Shown: positions 18,673-28,257 of the stretch, one piece after another
How the letters are laid out: each line of letters begins with the position of its first letter
How positions within the stretch are numbered: position 1 is the first letter of the stretch
Origin: Mycolicibacter heraklionensis
Lineage (GTDB): Bacteria; Actinomycetota; Actinomycetes; Mycobacteriales; Mycobacteriaceae
Direction of reading: 5' to 3'
DNA length: 64,000 nt
NCBI RefSeq assembly: GCF_001021505.1
Contig: NZ_LDPO01000001.1
Coordinates: 62,001 to 126,000, forward strand
Program-made: the position numbers and the translations under genes
Notes under the pieces: generated by a model
Told to the model about the DNA's origin: nothing
The model's database searches: none
What the model saw: the letters and a program-made list of their open reading frames with translations, nothing else

Positions 18673-19317
18673 TCAGTTGCTCGGCGGATAACCGGGCGGG
18701 GGGTAGTTGCCTCGCAGAATCCAGGGCAACCATCTGAAGCCGAATTCCAGTTCGTCGCTGGCGTCGTAATCGGGGCTGGGATCGAGCGGAAAGTTCTCCG
18801 ACTCCAGGTACGGAGGCGTCCCTCCGGCCGGCTGGCCGTAGACGGCCACCACCACGGTGCGGTCCAGACTGTTCTCCGACCACACCCCGATCGCACTGTT
18901 GGCGCAGTCCGACATCACGGCGAACGAGGTCGGGTCGTAATACCACCGGTTGAGCAGCTCGAGTCCGCTGATGGCCAGCGCGGGGTTGATCGCCACGGTC
19001 TGGGCGACGTTGCCCTGGAATCCGGCGGCCTGGGCGCGGCTTTGCGGAGTGGAACCGTCGGATCCGATATCTCCGTCCAGAGCCCGATTGTTCAGCACGT
19101 CGACCGCGTGCCACTGCGCCGCCAACTGCAGTTGCGGACTGATTCGCACGTCGTTGGTACAGCCCGCTTGATGTTGGATGGTGTAGACGTTGGCGACCAT
19201 GCCGTCGTTGAGTCTCTTGTTGTCGGCATGCGCGACCGGCATCGCCGGCCCCGCACCGAGGACGGCCGTAGCTGTGATCGAAACCCCCAATATTCCGAAT
19301 CGCCGTGGTGCGAACAT
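18673..19317 (-). CDS. Secreted CAP (SCP/PR1) domain protein
   Basis: 214-residue exported protein. An N-terminal signal peptide (MFAPRRFGILGVSITATAVL, cleavage after VAHA) precedes a CAP-like domain with VYTIQHQAGC, LQLAAQWHAVDVLNNRAL, DGSTPQSRAQAAGF and YYDPTSFAVMSDCANSAIGVW, the form found in many small mycobacterial secreted proteins. The C-terminus ends in a Pro-rich tail. Start ATG 19317 has AGGAGG upstream; the frame is open further but without an RBS. It is the last gene of the mce operon strand, so it may be exported along with the transporter parts. Function unknown. Confidence 0.8.
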   Translation of the reverse strand: MFAPRRFGILGVSITATAVLGAGPAMPVAHADNKRLNDGMVANVYTIQHQAGCTNDVRISPQLQLAAQWHAVDVLNNRALDGDIGSDGSTPQSRAQAAGFQGNVAQTVAINPALAISGLELLNRWYYDPTSFAVMSDCANSAIGVWSENSLDRTVVVAVYGQPAGGTPPYLESENFPLDPSPDYDASDELEFGFRWLPWILRGNYPPPGYPPSN

Positions 19318-19340
19318 GAATCGGGCCTCCTGTGCTGCCG

Positions 19341-19694
19341 CTACGACGCGGGACGGTAGTGGGCTGCCGAGTTGCGCAGCTGCCAGATTAGGGCGGGGCA
19401 CAGCTCGTTGACCGCCTGAGCGATCAGGTACGACCCCTGATAGTCGTCGGTCGTCGCGAAGTCCGCTTTGACGTCGCCGACCAATTCGGCGTAGCTGCGG
19501 CCGTGCGCGACCTTGTCGCAGATTCCGTTGCCGTAGTCCAGGGCTTGGTCGGCATTTGCGAAGTTGTAGCCCGGCCGCACCGTCACGTTCACCAGGTAGG
19601 CCACCGGATCGGCGACGGCGGCTGGGGCGGCGAGCAGGACACCCGGCCAGATCACCGCGGTACCTGCCAACGCGGCCAGCTGATTTCGGCACAT
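19341..19694 (-). CDS. Small secreted DUF732-like protein
   Basis: 117-residue mycobacterial secreted protein. A signal peptide (MCRNQLAALAGTAVIWPGVL ... AAVA) is followed by a DUF732-type domain with two Cys (GNGICDKVAHGRSYAEL and VNELCP), which probably form a disulphide. Start ATG at 19694 follows AAGGAG. DUF732 proteins are abundant in mycobacteria and have no assigned reaction. It sits between the Mce-associated membrane proteins and the CAP protein on the same strand. Confidence 0.75.
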   Translation of the reverse strand: MCRNQLAALAGTAVIWPGVLLAAPAAVADPVAYLVNVTVRPGYNFANADQALDYGNGICDKVAHGRSYAELVGDVKADFATTDDYQGSYLIAQAVNELCPALIWQLRNSAAHYRPAS

Positions 19695-19714
19695 CTGAGC
19701 TACTCCTTCCGCGA

Positions 19715-20239
19715 TCAGATGGGGTCGAAGCCGGCGATCAGCCACCGGCCGTCGACCTTGTCGAGGGTGACCCGCACCCGGGAGGCGGTGTCGGTGGGTG
19801 GGTCGTTTCCCATCACGATCGTTTGGTTGATGAAAAGCAGTGCCACCGCGTGGCTGTTTGAAGCCGACACCGAGGCGGCTGCCGGGACGGTGGCGACCGC
19901 CGAGATGTGCTTCTGCCGTGCACCCGGTATCACCACGTCGTGAGTCAACGACGTGTAGGAGTCTTTGAGCCCTCCGGTCAAGCGGCCGCGGGCGGCATCG
20001 AGGTCCTGCTCGACGCTGTCGGGGCGATACGAGAGCATCGCGATGGCACTGTCGGTGGCCACCTCTACGGACTCGATTGCGGCCTCCCGGATGACGCCGG
20101 ACCGCTCGTCACACCATTTCAGGTAGCCGGTCACCCCGGTCAGGGCCAGGACCAGTGCGGGCAGCACACCGTATGCCAGCAGGCGCCACCCGCGCTGTCG
20201 TTCGGCACCGCCGATACGGCGAAGCGTGGCGCGCATCAT
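19715..20239 (-). CDS. Mce-associated membrane protein
   Basis: 174-residue protein with a short cytoplasmic N-terminus, one TM helix (about residues 20-40: LLAYGVLPALVLALTGVTGY) and an extracytoplasmic domain with the conserved pattern SYRPDSVEQDLDAARGRLTG and SYTSLTHDVVIPGARQKHIS found in the Mas/Mam proteins encoded at the end of mce operons. These are thought to stabilise Mce complexes (family knowledge). Start overlaps the previous stop (ATGA); alternative ATG 3 bases later. Confidence 0.85.
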   Translation of the reverse strand: MMRATLRRIGGAERQRGWRLLAYGVLPALVLALTGVTGYLKWCDERSGVIREAAIESVEVATDSAIAMLSYRPDSVEQDLDAARGRLTGGLKDSYTSLTHDVVIPGARQKHISAVATVPAAASVSASNSHAVALLFINQTIVMGNDPPTDTASRVRVTLDKVDGRWLIAGFDPI

Positions 20240-20841
20240 GGCACGAACTCCACGTTGGCGACCTTGACGGCATCGCCGACCTGTTGCACGGTCATGCGCA
20301 TCCGCCAGGCCCTTGGCTCCGGCTCGGCAGCCCCGGCCAGCGAAGTCTTGACCGTCACAGCCACCAGCACCCTGGCCTCGTTGCCGTCCTGGGATTCCAG
20401 TCCGGCTTCGGTGATCGTGCCCTCGGACCTGGACTGCGCCTTCTTGACGACGTCGATGAAGGGCTGCGAACGCTTTTCGAAATCGTCGCGAAAGGATCCG
20501 GTGGCGGAGTCCAGGATGCGCTGTATGTCGGCATCGGCCTGCGCGTAGTCGATCGTGGTGAGGTTCAGCGCACCTTGGCGCCCGGCCTGAAGGAACAGCT
20601 GCCGTTGCTGTTGGGCCAGGTGGGTCTGATAACCGCGGTACCCGAACCAGCCAACCATGGCGCACAGGGCCGCGATCGCGGCCACGCCCACGGCCACGGC
20701 CAGGCCCACGCCGGGGCCCTTGCGGTCCTCGGCCAGACCGACGTCGTCGTCCGGCACGGCCGGCCCGTCCTGCGACGCAACCGGGGCCAAGCCTTCTTCT
20801 TCGTCTACTTCGACGGCGGCGGTATCAGCATCGACTGCCAT
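20236..20841 (-). CDS. Mce-associated membrane protein
   Basis: 201 residues: an acidic N-terminal region rich in Asp/Glu/Val (residues 1-40), one TM segment (GVGLAVAVGVAAIAALCAMV) and a C-terminal periplasmic-side domain with TTIDYAQADADIQRILDSAT and FRDDFEKRSQPFIDVVKKAQ, the typical architecture of Mce-associated proteins. Start ATG 20841 is preceded by AAGGAGC and overlaps the end of mceF by 37 bases. It forms a pair with the following similar protein. Confidence 0.85.
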   Translation of the reverse strand: MAVDADTAAVEVDEEEGLAPVASQDGPAVPDDDVGLAEDRKGPGVGLAVAVGVAAIAALCAMVGWFGYRGYQTHLAQQQRQLFLQAGRQGALNLTTIDYAQADADIQRILDSATGSFRDDFEKRSQPFIDVVKKAQSRSEGTITEAGLESQDGNEARVLVAVTVKTSLAGAAEPEPRAWRMRMTVQQVGDAVKVANVEFVP

Positions 20842-22253
20842 GTTTGCTCCTTCGGCAGGCGTTGGGACAGATTCGATTGGTTGTATAGACGCCCGTCCGG
20901 ACCGACGTAATTGCCGGTGGCAGGGTCGTATTCGGCTACCGCGATCGGCGGTGGAGCCGGGGCCGCAGCGGGCGGTGAACCCGGTGGCAACTGAGGAATG
21001 TCCTGTCCGGACCAGGTGGCGTTGGGATCGCCTTTCCAGTTGAATCCGTCGTTGAGCGGAACGTATTGCTCGTCGCTTTCGCACATCTTCACCGTCGGCG
21101 CCCGCTTCCCCGGAACGGTCAGGCACGGGTAGTTCCGGGCACCGCGAACACCGAACGGCGAGTCCTGCGGCACCCGGCAGTACAGGGCGCCCTCCGGACG
21201 ATCCGGATAGTCAACCGCTGACGCCGACCGCCACTGTTGGGGTGGAAGAAAGCCGGTTTGGCAGATCGGAGGAACGTTCACGTTCAGGTTGAAGTCCAGA
21301 TACAGGCCCTTGTAGTCCTGCTTGGTGTTCAGATTGGCGACCGTCGTACCCGCCTCAACCGCCACCGCTTGTGGCAGCAGGACCAGCAGCTGCTCGATCG
21401 CCGGCTGATAGGCGATCGCCACGTCTGCGACGCTGACCAGGTTGGCCAGCAGCACCGGCAGCGTCGGTTGCAGGCGCGAGAAGAGTTCCCGGGCCTCGTC
21501 GGCGGCCGGTCCGCCATTCTGCAGCACGCTGGCCACCGCGCTGTCCCGCGTGCGCAACTGATCGCTGATAACAGCCAGGTGTCTGGCCCAGTCGTTGATG
21601 GCGTCGGCACTGTCGGTTTGTGAGTCGAGCACCGGCGCCGATTGGTCGATTACCGCGGTCAAGGCGTCCAGATTCTTGTCCGCGTCCATCGCCAAGCGGG
21701 TGGACTTGTTGACCAGCCGAGCCAGGTCGGGCCCCAATCCCCCTACCGCGGTGTAGCTTTCGTCGATCACGGTGCGCAAGTTGCCGTGCGGGATAACCGC
21801 CAACCCGCGGTTGGTGGCATCGAGCAGCGAGTCCATGGCCGGCGGCACCGACGTGGCCTGCACCGGTATCACGTCCCCGTTCTTCAGCACCGGCCCCTCC
21901 CCCGTGCGGGGCCGTAGCTCGACGTACTGCTCACCGATGGCCGACTGGCTGTGGACCTCGGCCTGCAGGTCCGCGGGAATCTTGATCCGGGATGTCAGCA
22001 GCAATTCGGCTCGCACCCCGGAGGGAGACAGTTGAACGTTTCGGACGCGACCGACCTCGGTGCCCCGGTAGGTGACGTTGGCGCTGGGGTACAGTCCGCC
22101 GGCCTGCTGCAGTTCCAGTGTGACGGCGTAGTGGCCTACGCCGAACAGCATTGCCGGAGCATTGATATAGCGAAAGAGCATCACCGACCCGGCCACTATC
22201 GAGATCAGCGTGAAGATGACCAGTTGAATCTTGATACGTCGATTCAGGCGCAT
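20805..22253 (-). CDS. mceF: Mce family protein MceF
   Basis: Sixth Mce subunit (482 aa). An N-terminal TM helix (IQLVIFTLISIVAGSVML) precedes the MlaD/MCE domain (YAVTLELQQAGGLYPSANVT, YRGTEVGRVRNVQLSPSG), then the long helical region and a Pro-rich C-terminus. Mce subunits A-F form a hexameric tunnel that shuttles lipids across the periplasm to the YrbE permease. Start ATG 22253 is one base after the mceE stop codon. An upstream in-frame codon at 22289 would overlap mceE and is less likely. Confidence 0.92.
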   Translation of the reverse strand: MRLNRRIKIQLVIFTLISIVAGSVMLFRYINAPAMLFGVGHYAVTLELQQAGGLYPSANVTYRGTEVGRVRNVQLSPSGVRAELLLTSRIKIPADLQAEVHSQSAIGEQYVELRPRTGEGPVLKNGDVIPVQATSVPPAMDSLLDATNRGLAVIPHGNLRTVIDESYTAVGGLGPDLARLVNKSTRLAMDADKNLDALTAVIDQSAPVLDSQTDSADAINDWARHLAVISDQLRTRDSAVASVLQNGGPAADEARELFSRLQPTLPVLLANLVSVADVAIAYQPAIEQLLVLLPQAVAVEAGTTVANLNTKQDYKGLYLDFNLNVNVPPICQTGFLPPQQWRSASAVDYPDRPEGALYCRVPQDSPFGVRGARNYPCLTVPGKRAPTVKMCESDEQYVPLNDGFNWKGDPNATWSGQDIPQLPPGSPPAAAPAPPPIAVAEYDPATGNYVGPDGRLYNQSNLSQRLPKEQTWQSMLIPPPSK

Positions 22254-22254
22254 G

Positions 22255-23394
22255 TCAGGGCCCTTGATCGAAACGGTAGGGCGCGACAAGGGGATTGCCG
22301 GCCGTGGTGGGGCTGGGCAATTGTCCGATGGTGCGCCCCCATTGCATCTCGAGCTGAGTCAGGTTGCCTTCCCATCGGGTCCCGGTGAAGAACGCGGTGT
22401 CCAGGCGGCTCAACGTGAGGTCGATGATCATGGTGATGTTGACCGCGTCGCCGCGGACGAAGTTGGTGATGGTCTCTTTAGGCCACGGGTAGGTCGCCAG
22501 CAGGCTCAGTGAACGGGTGAGCGCAGGTCCGGCATCGGCGAGTGACCCCAGCACCGGGCCGATATCTTCCAACTCCGCCACCAGTGCCTCTTTGGTCTGG
22601 TTGACCGAGTCGGCGGCCAGCGCACTGAGCTGGCCGAGCTTCACCAGAACCTGCGCGAGGTTGTCGCGTTGCTCGCTGATCACCGACAAAGCGTCGGGAA
22701 TGGTCTTAAGGGCCTTGTCCAGCACAGGTTTTCGTTCGGCGAACTGGCCGGCTGCGTTGTTGATGCCCTCGGTGGCGGCGATGATGTCGTTCTTCTGCTC
22801 ATCAAGGTGGCCGATGAATTCGTCGAGCCGGTTGATGACGCCACGCAAGTCGGTTTCCCGCCCGGCGAACGCGGAGCTGAACGCCGTGGTGATGTCCTGG
22901 ATCTGCCCGAGGCCACCACCGTTGAGCAGCATCGAGGTCACCGCCAGGGTCTGCTCGGTGCTGGGATAGGCGCCAGCACGTTCCAGTGGAATCAGTGCCC
23001 CGTTGTGCAGTCGGCCGGTCGGCGGCTCGTCGGCCGGTGACGCCAACTCGACATGCAGGGTGCCGAGCAGACTGGTTTGGCCCACCTTGGCGATGGCGTT
23101 GGCGGGCAGGCTGACATCGCCAGCCAGCTTCATCGTGATCAGTGCGTGCCAGCCCTGGCGTTCAACCTTGGTGACGGTGCCGACGGTCACATCGCCGACT
23201 CGAACTCGGGTGTTGGGCGCGATGTTGGTGACGTCTGGAAGTTCCGCTTTCACCAGGTACGACCCGACTCCACCACCCTCGGTGCCGGGCAGGGGCAGCG
23301 AGTTCACGCCCCGCCACCCGCAACCGCCGACAGCCACCGCGACGACACACAGCATCATCGCCACGGCCTTGCCGGCGAGATCAACCCGCCTCAT
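22255..23394 (-). CDS. mceE: Mce family lipoprotein MceE (LprK-type)
   Basis: Fifth Mce subunit, 379 residues, and the lipoprotein of the set: a signal peptide ending in the lipobox VGGC at about Cys 25 (AVAVGGCGWRG). The MCE domain follows (YLVKAELPDVTNIAPNTRVR, VGDVTVGTVTKVERQGWHAL), then helical repeats (GQFAERKPVLDKALKTIP). Start ATG overlaps the mceD stop (ATGA). The open frame runs about 260 bases further upstream inside mceD, but without an RBS. Confidence 0.93.
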   Translation of the reverse strand: MRRVDLAGKAVAMMLCVVAVAVGGCGWRGVNSLPLPGTEGGGVGSYLVKAELPDVTNIAPNTRVRVGDVTVGTVTKVERQGWHALITMKLAGDVSLPANAIAKVGQTSLLGTLHVELASPADEPPTGRLHNGALIPLERAGAYPSTEQTLAVTSMLLNGGGLGQIQDITTAFSSAFAGRETDLRGVINRLDEFIGHLDEQKNDIIAATEGINNAAGQFAERKPVLDKALKTIPDALSVISEQRDNLAQVLVKLGQLSALAADSVNQTKEALVAELEDIGPVLGSLADAGPALTRSLSLLATYPWPKETITNFVRGDAVNITMIIDLTLSRLDTAFFTGTRWEGNLTQLEMQWGRTIGQLPSPTTAGNPLVAPYRFDQGP

Positions 23395-24680
23395 GACCCG
23401 CCTCCCGTCGGAATCATCAGTCCCGGCAGGCCATCGGCGGGATTGGCGGTCGCGGCGTCGGTCCATGCGGGGGCACCCGCGGCCGGGGCAGGTTCGGGAG
23501 CCGGCGACGGTGCCGGATGGTCCGGACGCAGCCAGTCCTCGCTGTAAGTGATCTCGTTGGGCCGGGCTTTGGCATTGACGAACGGGTTCGCCCCGATCGG
23601 CGGAAAGTTGTACTGGCGGTTCTTGATGATCGGCGCGAGGTACTGGACGCATAACTTCGACGACTGCTCACTGTTGAGACGAGAGGCCGCCTGAATCGCC
23701 CCGCACAGGAACGTGATCGGGTTGGAGAAGTTGTTCAACCCGAGTATGCCGGTGATCGAGCCGTGCGCCGGGTCCCAGATGTTGACGAAGTTCTGCAGCG
23801 CGTTGGGAAGCACGTGCAAGCTCTGTTTGACGTCGTCGAGGCTGTCCACGAGGGCGGTGCTGATCGACGCGAGCTTGTCGGAGGTGGCGCCGATAGATTC
23901 TCGATTCTCGGCGACAAAATCGGTGACGACGGTGACGGCAGTGTTGAGATCGCTGACCGCATTGGCTATCTCGTCGGGGTCGTCGGACAGCAGTGCGGTG
24001 ACCGCAGCCAGATTCTGGTTGAGCTGGCGCATCAGGTCTGCGCTGTCGTGCAGCGCCGTTACCAGCGTCGAAAGATTCTTGACGGTGGAGAAGATGTCGG
24101 TGCTGTGATCGCCGAGCGCCGACATCACTTGTGAAAACTTGATGATCGTGTCGCGGATGGAGGTGCCCTGGCCGCGCAGGTTGTCCGCTGCGGTGTTGAT
24201 GATTTCTCCGAACGCGCTGGTGCCGCCGGGCTCGGTGGGTTGCAAGCTCTGGCTGAGCTTCTCCAACTGTTGGCGCAGATCGTCGAATTCCACCGGTACC
24301 GCGGTGCGGTCTTGCGGAATCACCGCGCCGTCGGGCAGCACAGGACCGGCGGTGTAGGCGGGAGTCAGCTGAATTGCCCGCGAGGTGATCAGCTTCGGCG
24401 ACAGGATCACCGCGTTGACGTCGGCCGGAAGCCGGTACTTGCCGTCGACCCAAAAGCTGATCCTGGCATGCTGTGGCTGCGGTTCGATGGACCGGATCTG
24501 GCCCACCTTCACCCCCAGAATGACCACGTCGTCGCCGGCGAAGATGCCGTTGCTGTTGTCGAAGTAGGCCACGACTTCGGTCCTGGCGGTGGCGGCCACC
24601 GCCCGCAGCGTGATGATTCCGGCGATCAGCACCACGACCAGTCCGACGGCCAGCCCGAGGCGAGCGTTGTGTCGTTCCAT
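23391..24680 (-). CDS. mceD: Mce family protein MceD
   Basis: 429 residues. TM anchor LGLAVGLVVVLIAGIITLRA, MCE domain (EVVAYFDNSNGIFAGDDVVI, LGVKVGQIRSIEPQPQHARI), helical barrel-forming region, and a C-terminus of about 40 residues rich in Pro and Ala (PAPSPAPEPAPAAGAP). Its start overlaps the mceC stop by one base (TGATG) and its stop overlaps the mceE start. Part of the six-subunit lipid-transfer tunnel. Confidence 0.92.
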   Translation of the reverse strand: MERHNARLGLAVGLVVVLIAGIITLRAVAATARTEVVAYFDNSNGIFAGDDVVILGVKVGQIRSIEPQPQHARISFWVDGKYRLPADVNAVILSPKLITSRAIQLTPAYTAGPVLPDGAVIPQDRTAVPVEFDDLRQQLEKLSQSLQPTEPGGTSAFGEIINTAADNLRGQGTSIRDTIIKFSQVMSALGDHSTDIFSTVKNLSTLVTALHDSADLMRQLNQNLAAVTALLSDDPDEIANAVSDLNTAVTVVTDFVAENRESIGATSDKLASISTALVDSLDDVKQSLHVLPNALQNFVNIWDPAHGSITGILGLNNFSNPITFLCGAIQAASRLNSEQSSKLCVQYLAPIIKNRQYNFPPIGANPFVNAKARPNEITYSEDWLRPDHPAPSPAPEPAPAAGAPAWTDAATANPADGLPGLMIPTGGGS

Positions 24681-25906
24681 CAGCCACCCCCTATCGCGGG
24701 CGGGCCGGGCGGCGGGCCGCCGGGCGCCGGCGCAGGAAGCGGCTCGCGGTAGGGGTAGCGGGGGTCACCCGGCTTGCCGGTGATCGCGTCGGGAAGCGTG
24801 AGATTCGGGGGACCGCCCTGGCCGGTCCGCGGATAGGGCACCGGCAGCGCGGGGGTCCCCGGTTGTCCGGTGGGGGGATCGACGCGCTCCGACGGCAACA
24901 GCACATTCGGGTCGAGACCCAGGTCGGAAAATGCGGCGTCGACAAATGGCTGGACGAACTGGCCGGGCAGCAGGTTCGCCACGTAAGCCTTGAAAAACGG
25001 GCCCGACGAGACCGACTCGCCCAGCGACATCGCATAGGCATGAAGCAGCTTGATCGACTTTTGCACGCGCTCCTTGCGGTTGTCGATGACAGTCAGGACG
25101 TCGTTGAACTTGTCCAGCGCAGGCCGCAGTTGGTCGCGGTTGTCGGCGACGAAGCCTGTGATTTGCTTCGACAAGGCCGCGATCTCGCCCGAGATCTGGT
25201 CCAGTGCCGCGCTCTGTGTCTGCAGCTGCGCCAGCAACCCGTCGGTGTCGACGATCAGGCCGGCGACTTGATCTGTCCGCTGCGCCAGCACCGTGGTCGC
25301 CGAGTTGGCGCTGGCCAGCAGGCCGCGCAGTTGCCTGTCTCGCTCGTTGAGGGTCTGCGACAGCCGGGCGACACCGCGCAGCGCTGTCTGCAGCTCCGGC
25401 GGTGTGTCGTGGAACTCGTGCGCCAGCGTGAGCAACGACTCGTTGACCTGATCGGTGTCGAGTCCGCGGATGGTGTGCGCCAAATCGCCCAGAGCGTCGG
25501 GGAGTTGGTAGGCCGGGGTGGTGCGCTCCAGCGGGATCGCACCCGAGAGGCGACCGTCTCCACGCGGGGTGATCTCGAGTACCTTGACTCCGAGCAGGCT
25601 TTTGGCTTTGATGGCCGCCTCGGTGCGCTCCCCGAGGCGAATGCTCTTGTCCACGTTGAACGTGACCAGCACGCGTGGTCCTTCCAGCTCGACGCCGGTC
25701 ACCTCTCCCACCTGGAAGCCGGAAACCTGGACGTGCGCGCCCGATGTCAGCCCGCTCGATTCGGCGAAGTAGGCGGCGTGGACGGCCTTCTTGATGCTGA
25801 AGAGGGGCAACCTTTGGTATTGCAGGGCGCCGACGACGACCGCGGCGATCACAGCGGCGCCGACGACACCGATGACCGCTGTGTTCCGCTCGGAGAAGGG
25901 CTTCAT
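24680..25906 (-). CDS. mceC: Mce family protein MceC
   Basis: 408 residues: TM helix (VIGVVGAAVIAAVVVGALQY), MCE domain (VHAAYFAESSGLTSGAHVQV, SGFQVGEVTGVELEGPRVLV), long amphipathic helices, and a Pro/Gly-rich C-terminus typical of MceC. The ATG at 25906 overlaps the mceB stop (ATGA); an in-frame codon 4 residues upstream would overlap more and is not preferred. Confidence 0.92.
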   Translation of the reverse strand: MKPFSERNTAVIGVVGAAVIAAVVVGALQYQRLPLFSIKKAVHAAYFAESSGLTSGAHVQVSGFQVGEVTGVELEGPRVLVTFNVDKSIRLGERTEAAIKAKSLLGVKVLEITPRGDGRLSGAIPLERTTPAYQLPDALGDLAHTIRGLDTDQVNESLLTLAHEFHDTPPELQTALRGVARLSQTLNERDRQLRGLLASANSATTVLAQRTDQVAGLIVDTDGLLAQLQTQSAALDQISGEIAALSKQITGFVADNRDQLRPALDKFNDVLTVIDNRKERVQKSIKLLHAYAMSLGESVSSGPFFKAYVANLLPGQFVQPFVDAAFSDLGLDPNVLLPSERVDPPTGQPGTPALPVPYPRTGQGGPPNLTLPDAITGKPGDPRYPYREPLPAPAPGGPPPGPPAIGGG

Positions 25907-26931
25907 TTCGGCGCGCACCGCCCGCCGCCCTGGCTGGCGAGCCGCACATACATCGGCTGGCCACCCTTGCCGTTGATCTTGAGCACCGCTTCACAGAGAT
26001 AGAAGGTGAAAAAGTCGCCGTACAAGCCCTGCCGAGCGACCGCCTGATATGCCTCGGGCAGCGTGTTGAGCAGGTCGTCGAAGTAGTCATGGTCGGCGAC
26101 GACGACGCTGTTCATCCGGTCGGATTGCGCCACAACATTTCTGAATGGGGGCCGCGCCTGGGCGAGCAGGTCGGCAATCGTCCCGGCCGCGGCGTTGCTG
26201 TACGCCAACGAATGGCTGATGTCGGTCTTTCCGGCGGCCAGCCGGTGGACCAACTCGGCCAGTGAGGCTACCGCCGTGTCGAATTGTTTGCTCTGATCGC
26301 GCAGCGATCCCAGCACGGTGTCGAGGTTGGTGATCACCTGCCCGATCACCTCGTCGTGGTCGGCCAGCGTGTTGGTCAGCGTCGCGGCCTGGGCCATGAA
26401 CGAGTTGATTGCCGCACCTTGACCCTGAAATGCTTGGATGAGCTGGCCGGTAAGCGTATTGACTTGCTCCGGATCCAGTGCCCGGAACAGTGGGCGAAAG
26501 CCCCCGATCAACGCATCCAGGTCCAGCGAAGGCGCAGTGCGTTGCACCGGAATGGTCTGTCCGGCATCCAGTCGCCCTAGACCGCCCGCACCCTCTTCCA
26601 GCTGCAGATAGCGATCCCCGATCAGGTTGTCGTAGCGGATCAGCGCTCGGGTGCCTTCGGTGAGGACCACGGTGTCGTCAGCGGAGAACCGAACCGCCAC
26701 AACATTGTCGGGCTTGACCGCGATGTGTCGGACTTTGCCGACTTCCACGCCCGCGATACGAACGAAGTCGCCCTGTTTCAACCCGCTGATGTTGGTGAAT
26801 TCGGCGTTGTAAGTCCGCTCCGGTTGAAAGCGGAGCTGCGCAAACACCATGAACAGCGCAAACGTTCCCAGGCCGCATACCACGACGAAGACGGTGAGAC
26901 GCCACAGCCCACCTACCAGGTTGTCTCTCAC
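25903..26931 (-). CDS. mceB: Mce family protein MceB
   Basis: 342 residues starting with GTG at 26931, overlapping the mceA stop (GTGA). N-terminal TM helix (LTVFVVVCGLGTFALFMVFA), MCE domain (TYNAEFTNISGLKQGDFVRI, AGVEVGKVRHIAVKPDNVVA) and helical region; C-terminal Cys residues (FYLCEAVLKINGK, GGGRCAPK) as in other MceB proteins. The frame is open well upstream in mceA, but the overlap and domain start fix the GTG. Confidence 0.92.
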   Translation of the reverse strand: MRDNLVGGLWRLTVFVVVCGLGTFALFMVFAQLRFQPERTYNAEFTNISGLKQGDFVRIAGVEVGKVRHIAVKPDNVVAVRFSADDTVVLTEGTRALIRYDNLIGDRYLQLEEGAGGLGRLDAGQTIPVQRTAPSLDLDALIGGFRPLFRALDPEQVNTLTGQLIQAFQGQGAAINSFMAQAATLTNTLADHDEVIGQVITNLDTVLGSLRDQSKQFDTAVASLAELVHRLAAGKTDISHSLAYSNAAAGTIADLLAQARPPFRNVVAQSDRMNSVVVADHDYFDDLLNTLPEAYQAVARQGLYGDFFTFYLCEAVLKINGKGGQPMYVRLASQGGGRCAPK

Positions 26932-28253
26932 GGCTGCGCTCCCGGTGCGGCCGGCGGCATGCTCGCCGGACTTGGTACGGGTGCGCCGTAAGGTGGCGCT
27001 CCCGGATAGGGCACGGGTCCGATCGCCGGCGGTCCCAGATTGCGGATGCTCGGTGGTTCGGGCACTCCGCGAGTGACCGGCAGATAGTCCACCCAACCCG
27101 GGAAGCCGATACCCGGGTTCGGCCGGATGTCCAACCCGGTTCCCCAGCCGGTGTTGGTGACCAACTGCCGCACCGGCCAGTTCTTACTGGGGTCGGGCAG
27201 CGACCCACAACCCGGCCTGCCGCCCGGGCCGCCCTTGGCCGCCACGATCGGCAGATTGTCCGGGAACCGGTACGGGTCGTCGCCGAACAGGAAGGCGTCG
27301 TCGATCACGATGGTGGCCCCGTCGCCGCCGCCCGCCTGCTCGTAACCGCCGTTGTCCAGTGTCCATTTGGCGCCTTGGAGCAGGCAGGTGTATTCGGGGT
27401 CGTACGTTGCCAGCAGATCGGTTGTCGGCTCGAGCGCGGTGACCGATCGCACCAGGTTGTCCCGGTTGGGGCCGATCACGTCGATACCGGATTGGGTGAA
27501 TCCGATGGTGTTGAGCAGCAACGTATTCAGGTCGCCCGCTTGGCCGCTGACCGTGGCGCTGGTGACACTGGCCGCGTCAAGGAGGGACAAGATGTGCTGC
27601 GCGGCCGTTCCGTAGGCATTACCTGCACCGGCAAGTGCGCGCCAGTCGTCACGCACGGCTCCCATGCGGGGGTTGACCGCGGCGAGCACATGATTGGTAG
27701 CGGTGGTGGCTTCGCCGATCTGGTTCCCACGGCCTCGCACGGCCTCGGCCACCGCGGCGAGGGACGCGTTGAGCTTGGGCGGATCGATCTGGTGCAGCAC
27801 GCCGACGAGGTTTTCGAAGACGGTGTTGACCTCGGTGCTGACATTGCGGGAACGCAACACCGCCCCGGCGGTGATGTGCTGCGCGCTGGGATTCTCCGGA
27901 TAGATCAGGTCGACGTACTTCGCTCCGAAGACCGTGGTCGCGCGGATCTCCGCCTGCGAATTGGCCGGAATGTACTTGACCTGGTCGGGAAACAGCTCCA
28001 GCTTGACGTGTACCGTCTCGGATCCTCCTTCGACCCCGGCCACCCTGCCCACCGGCACGCCGCGCATCTTGACCTTGGCGCCCGATTCCATCACCAGACC
28101 GGCGCGCTGCGACGTCAACGTCACGGGCACTGAGGATTTCAACGTTCCGGCGAACGATGCTGAGCACAACCACACGAATGCCCCGACGGCAACCACCAGA
28201 ATGGCGGTCCACCACGCCGGGGGGATACGCAATCGCCGGGATCGAGTCGTCAT
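26928..28253 (-). CDS. mceA: Mce family protein MceA
   Basis: 441 residues, first Mce subunit. TM helix (WWTAILVVAVGAFVWLCSAS), MCE domain (SVPVTLTSQRAGLVMESGAK, VKMRGVPVGRVAGVEGGSET) and helical domain (VNTVFENLVGVLHQIDPPKL), with a C-terminal Pro-rich tail. ATG at 28253 is 4 bases after the yrbEB stop. A longer frame upstream overlaps yrbEB and is rejected. Mce proteins A-F with the two YrbE permeases take up lipids or sterol-like molecules in known cases; the cargo here is unknown. Confidence 0.93.
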   Translation of the reverse strand: MTTRSRRLRIPPAWWTAILVVAVGAFVWLCSASFAGTLKSSVPVTLTSQRAGLVMESGAKVKMRGVPVGRVAGVEGGSETVHVKLELFPDQVKYIPANSQAEIRATTVFGAKYVDLIYPENPSAQHITAGAVLRSRNVSTEVNTVFENLVGVLHQIDPPKLNASLAAVAEAVRGRGNQIGEATTATNHVLAAVNPRMGAVRDDWRALAGAGNAYGTAAQHILSLLDAASVTSATVSGQAGDLNTLLLNTIGFTQSGIDVIGPNRDNLVRSVTALEPTTDLLATYDPEYTCLLQGAKWTLDNGGYEQAGGGDGATIVIDDAFLFGDDPYRFPDNLPIVAAKGGPGGRPGCGSLPDPSKNWPVRQLVTNTGWGTGLDIRPNPGIGFPGWVDYLPVTRGVPEPPSIRNLGPPAIGPVPYPGAPPYGAPVPSPASMPPAAPGAQP

Positions 28254-28257
28254 CGCG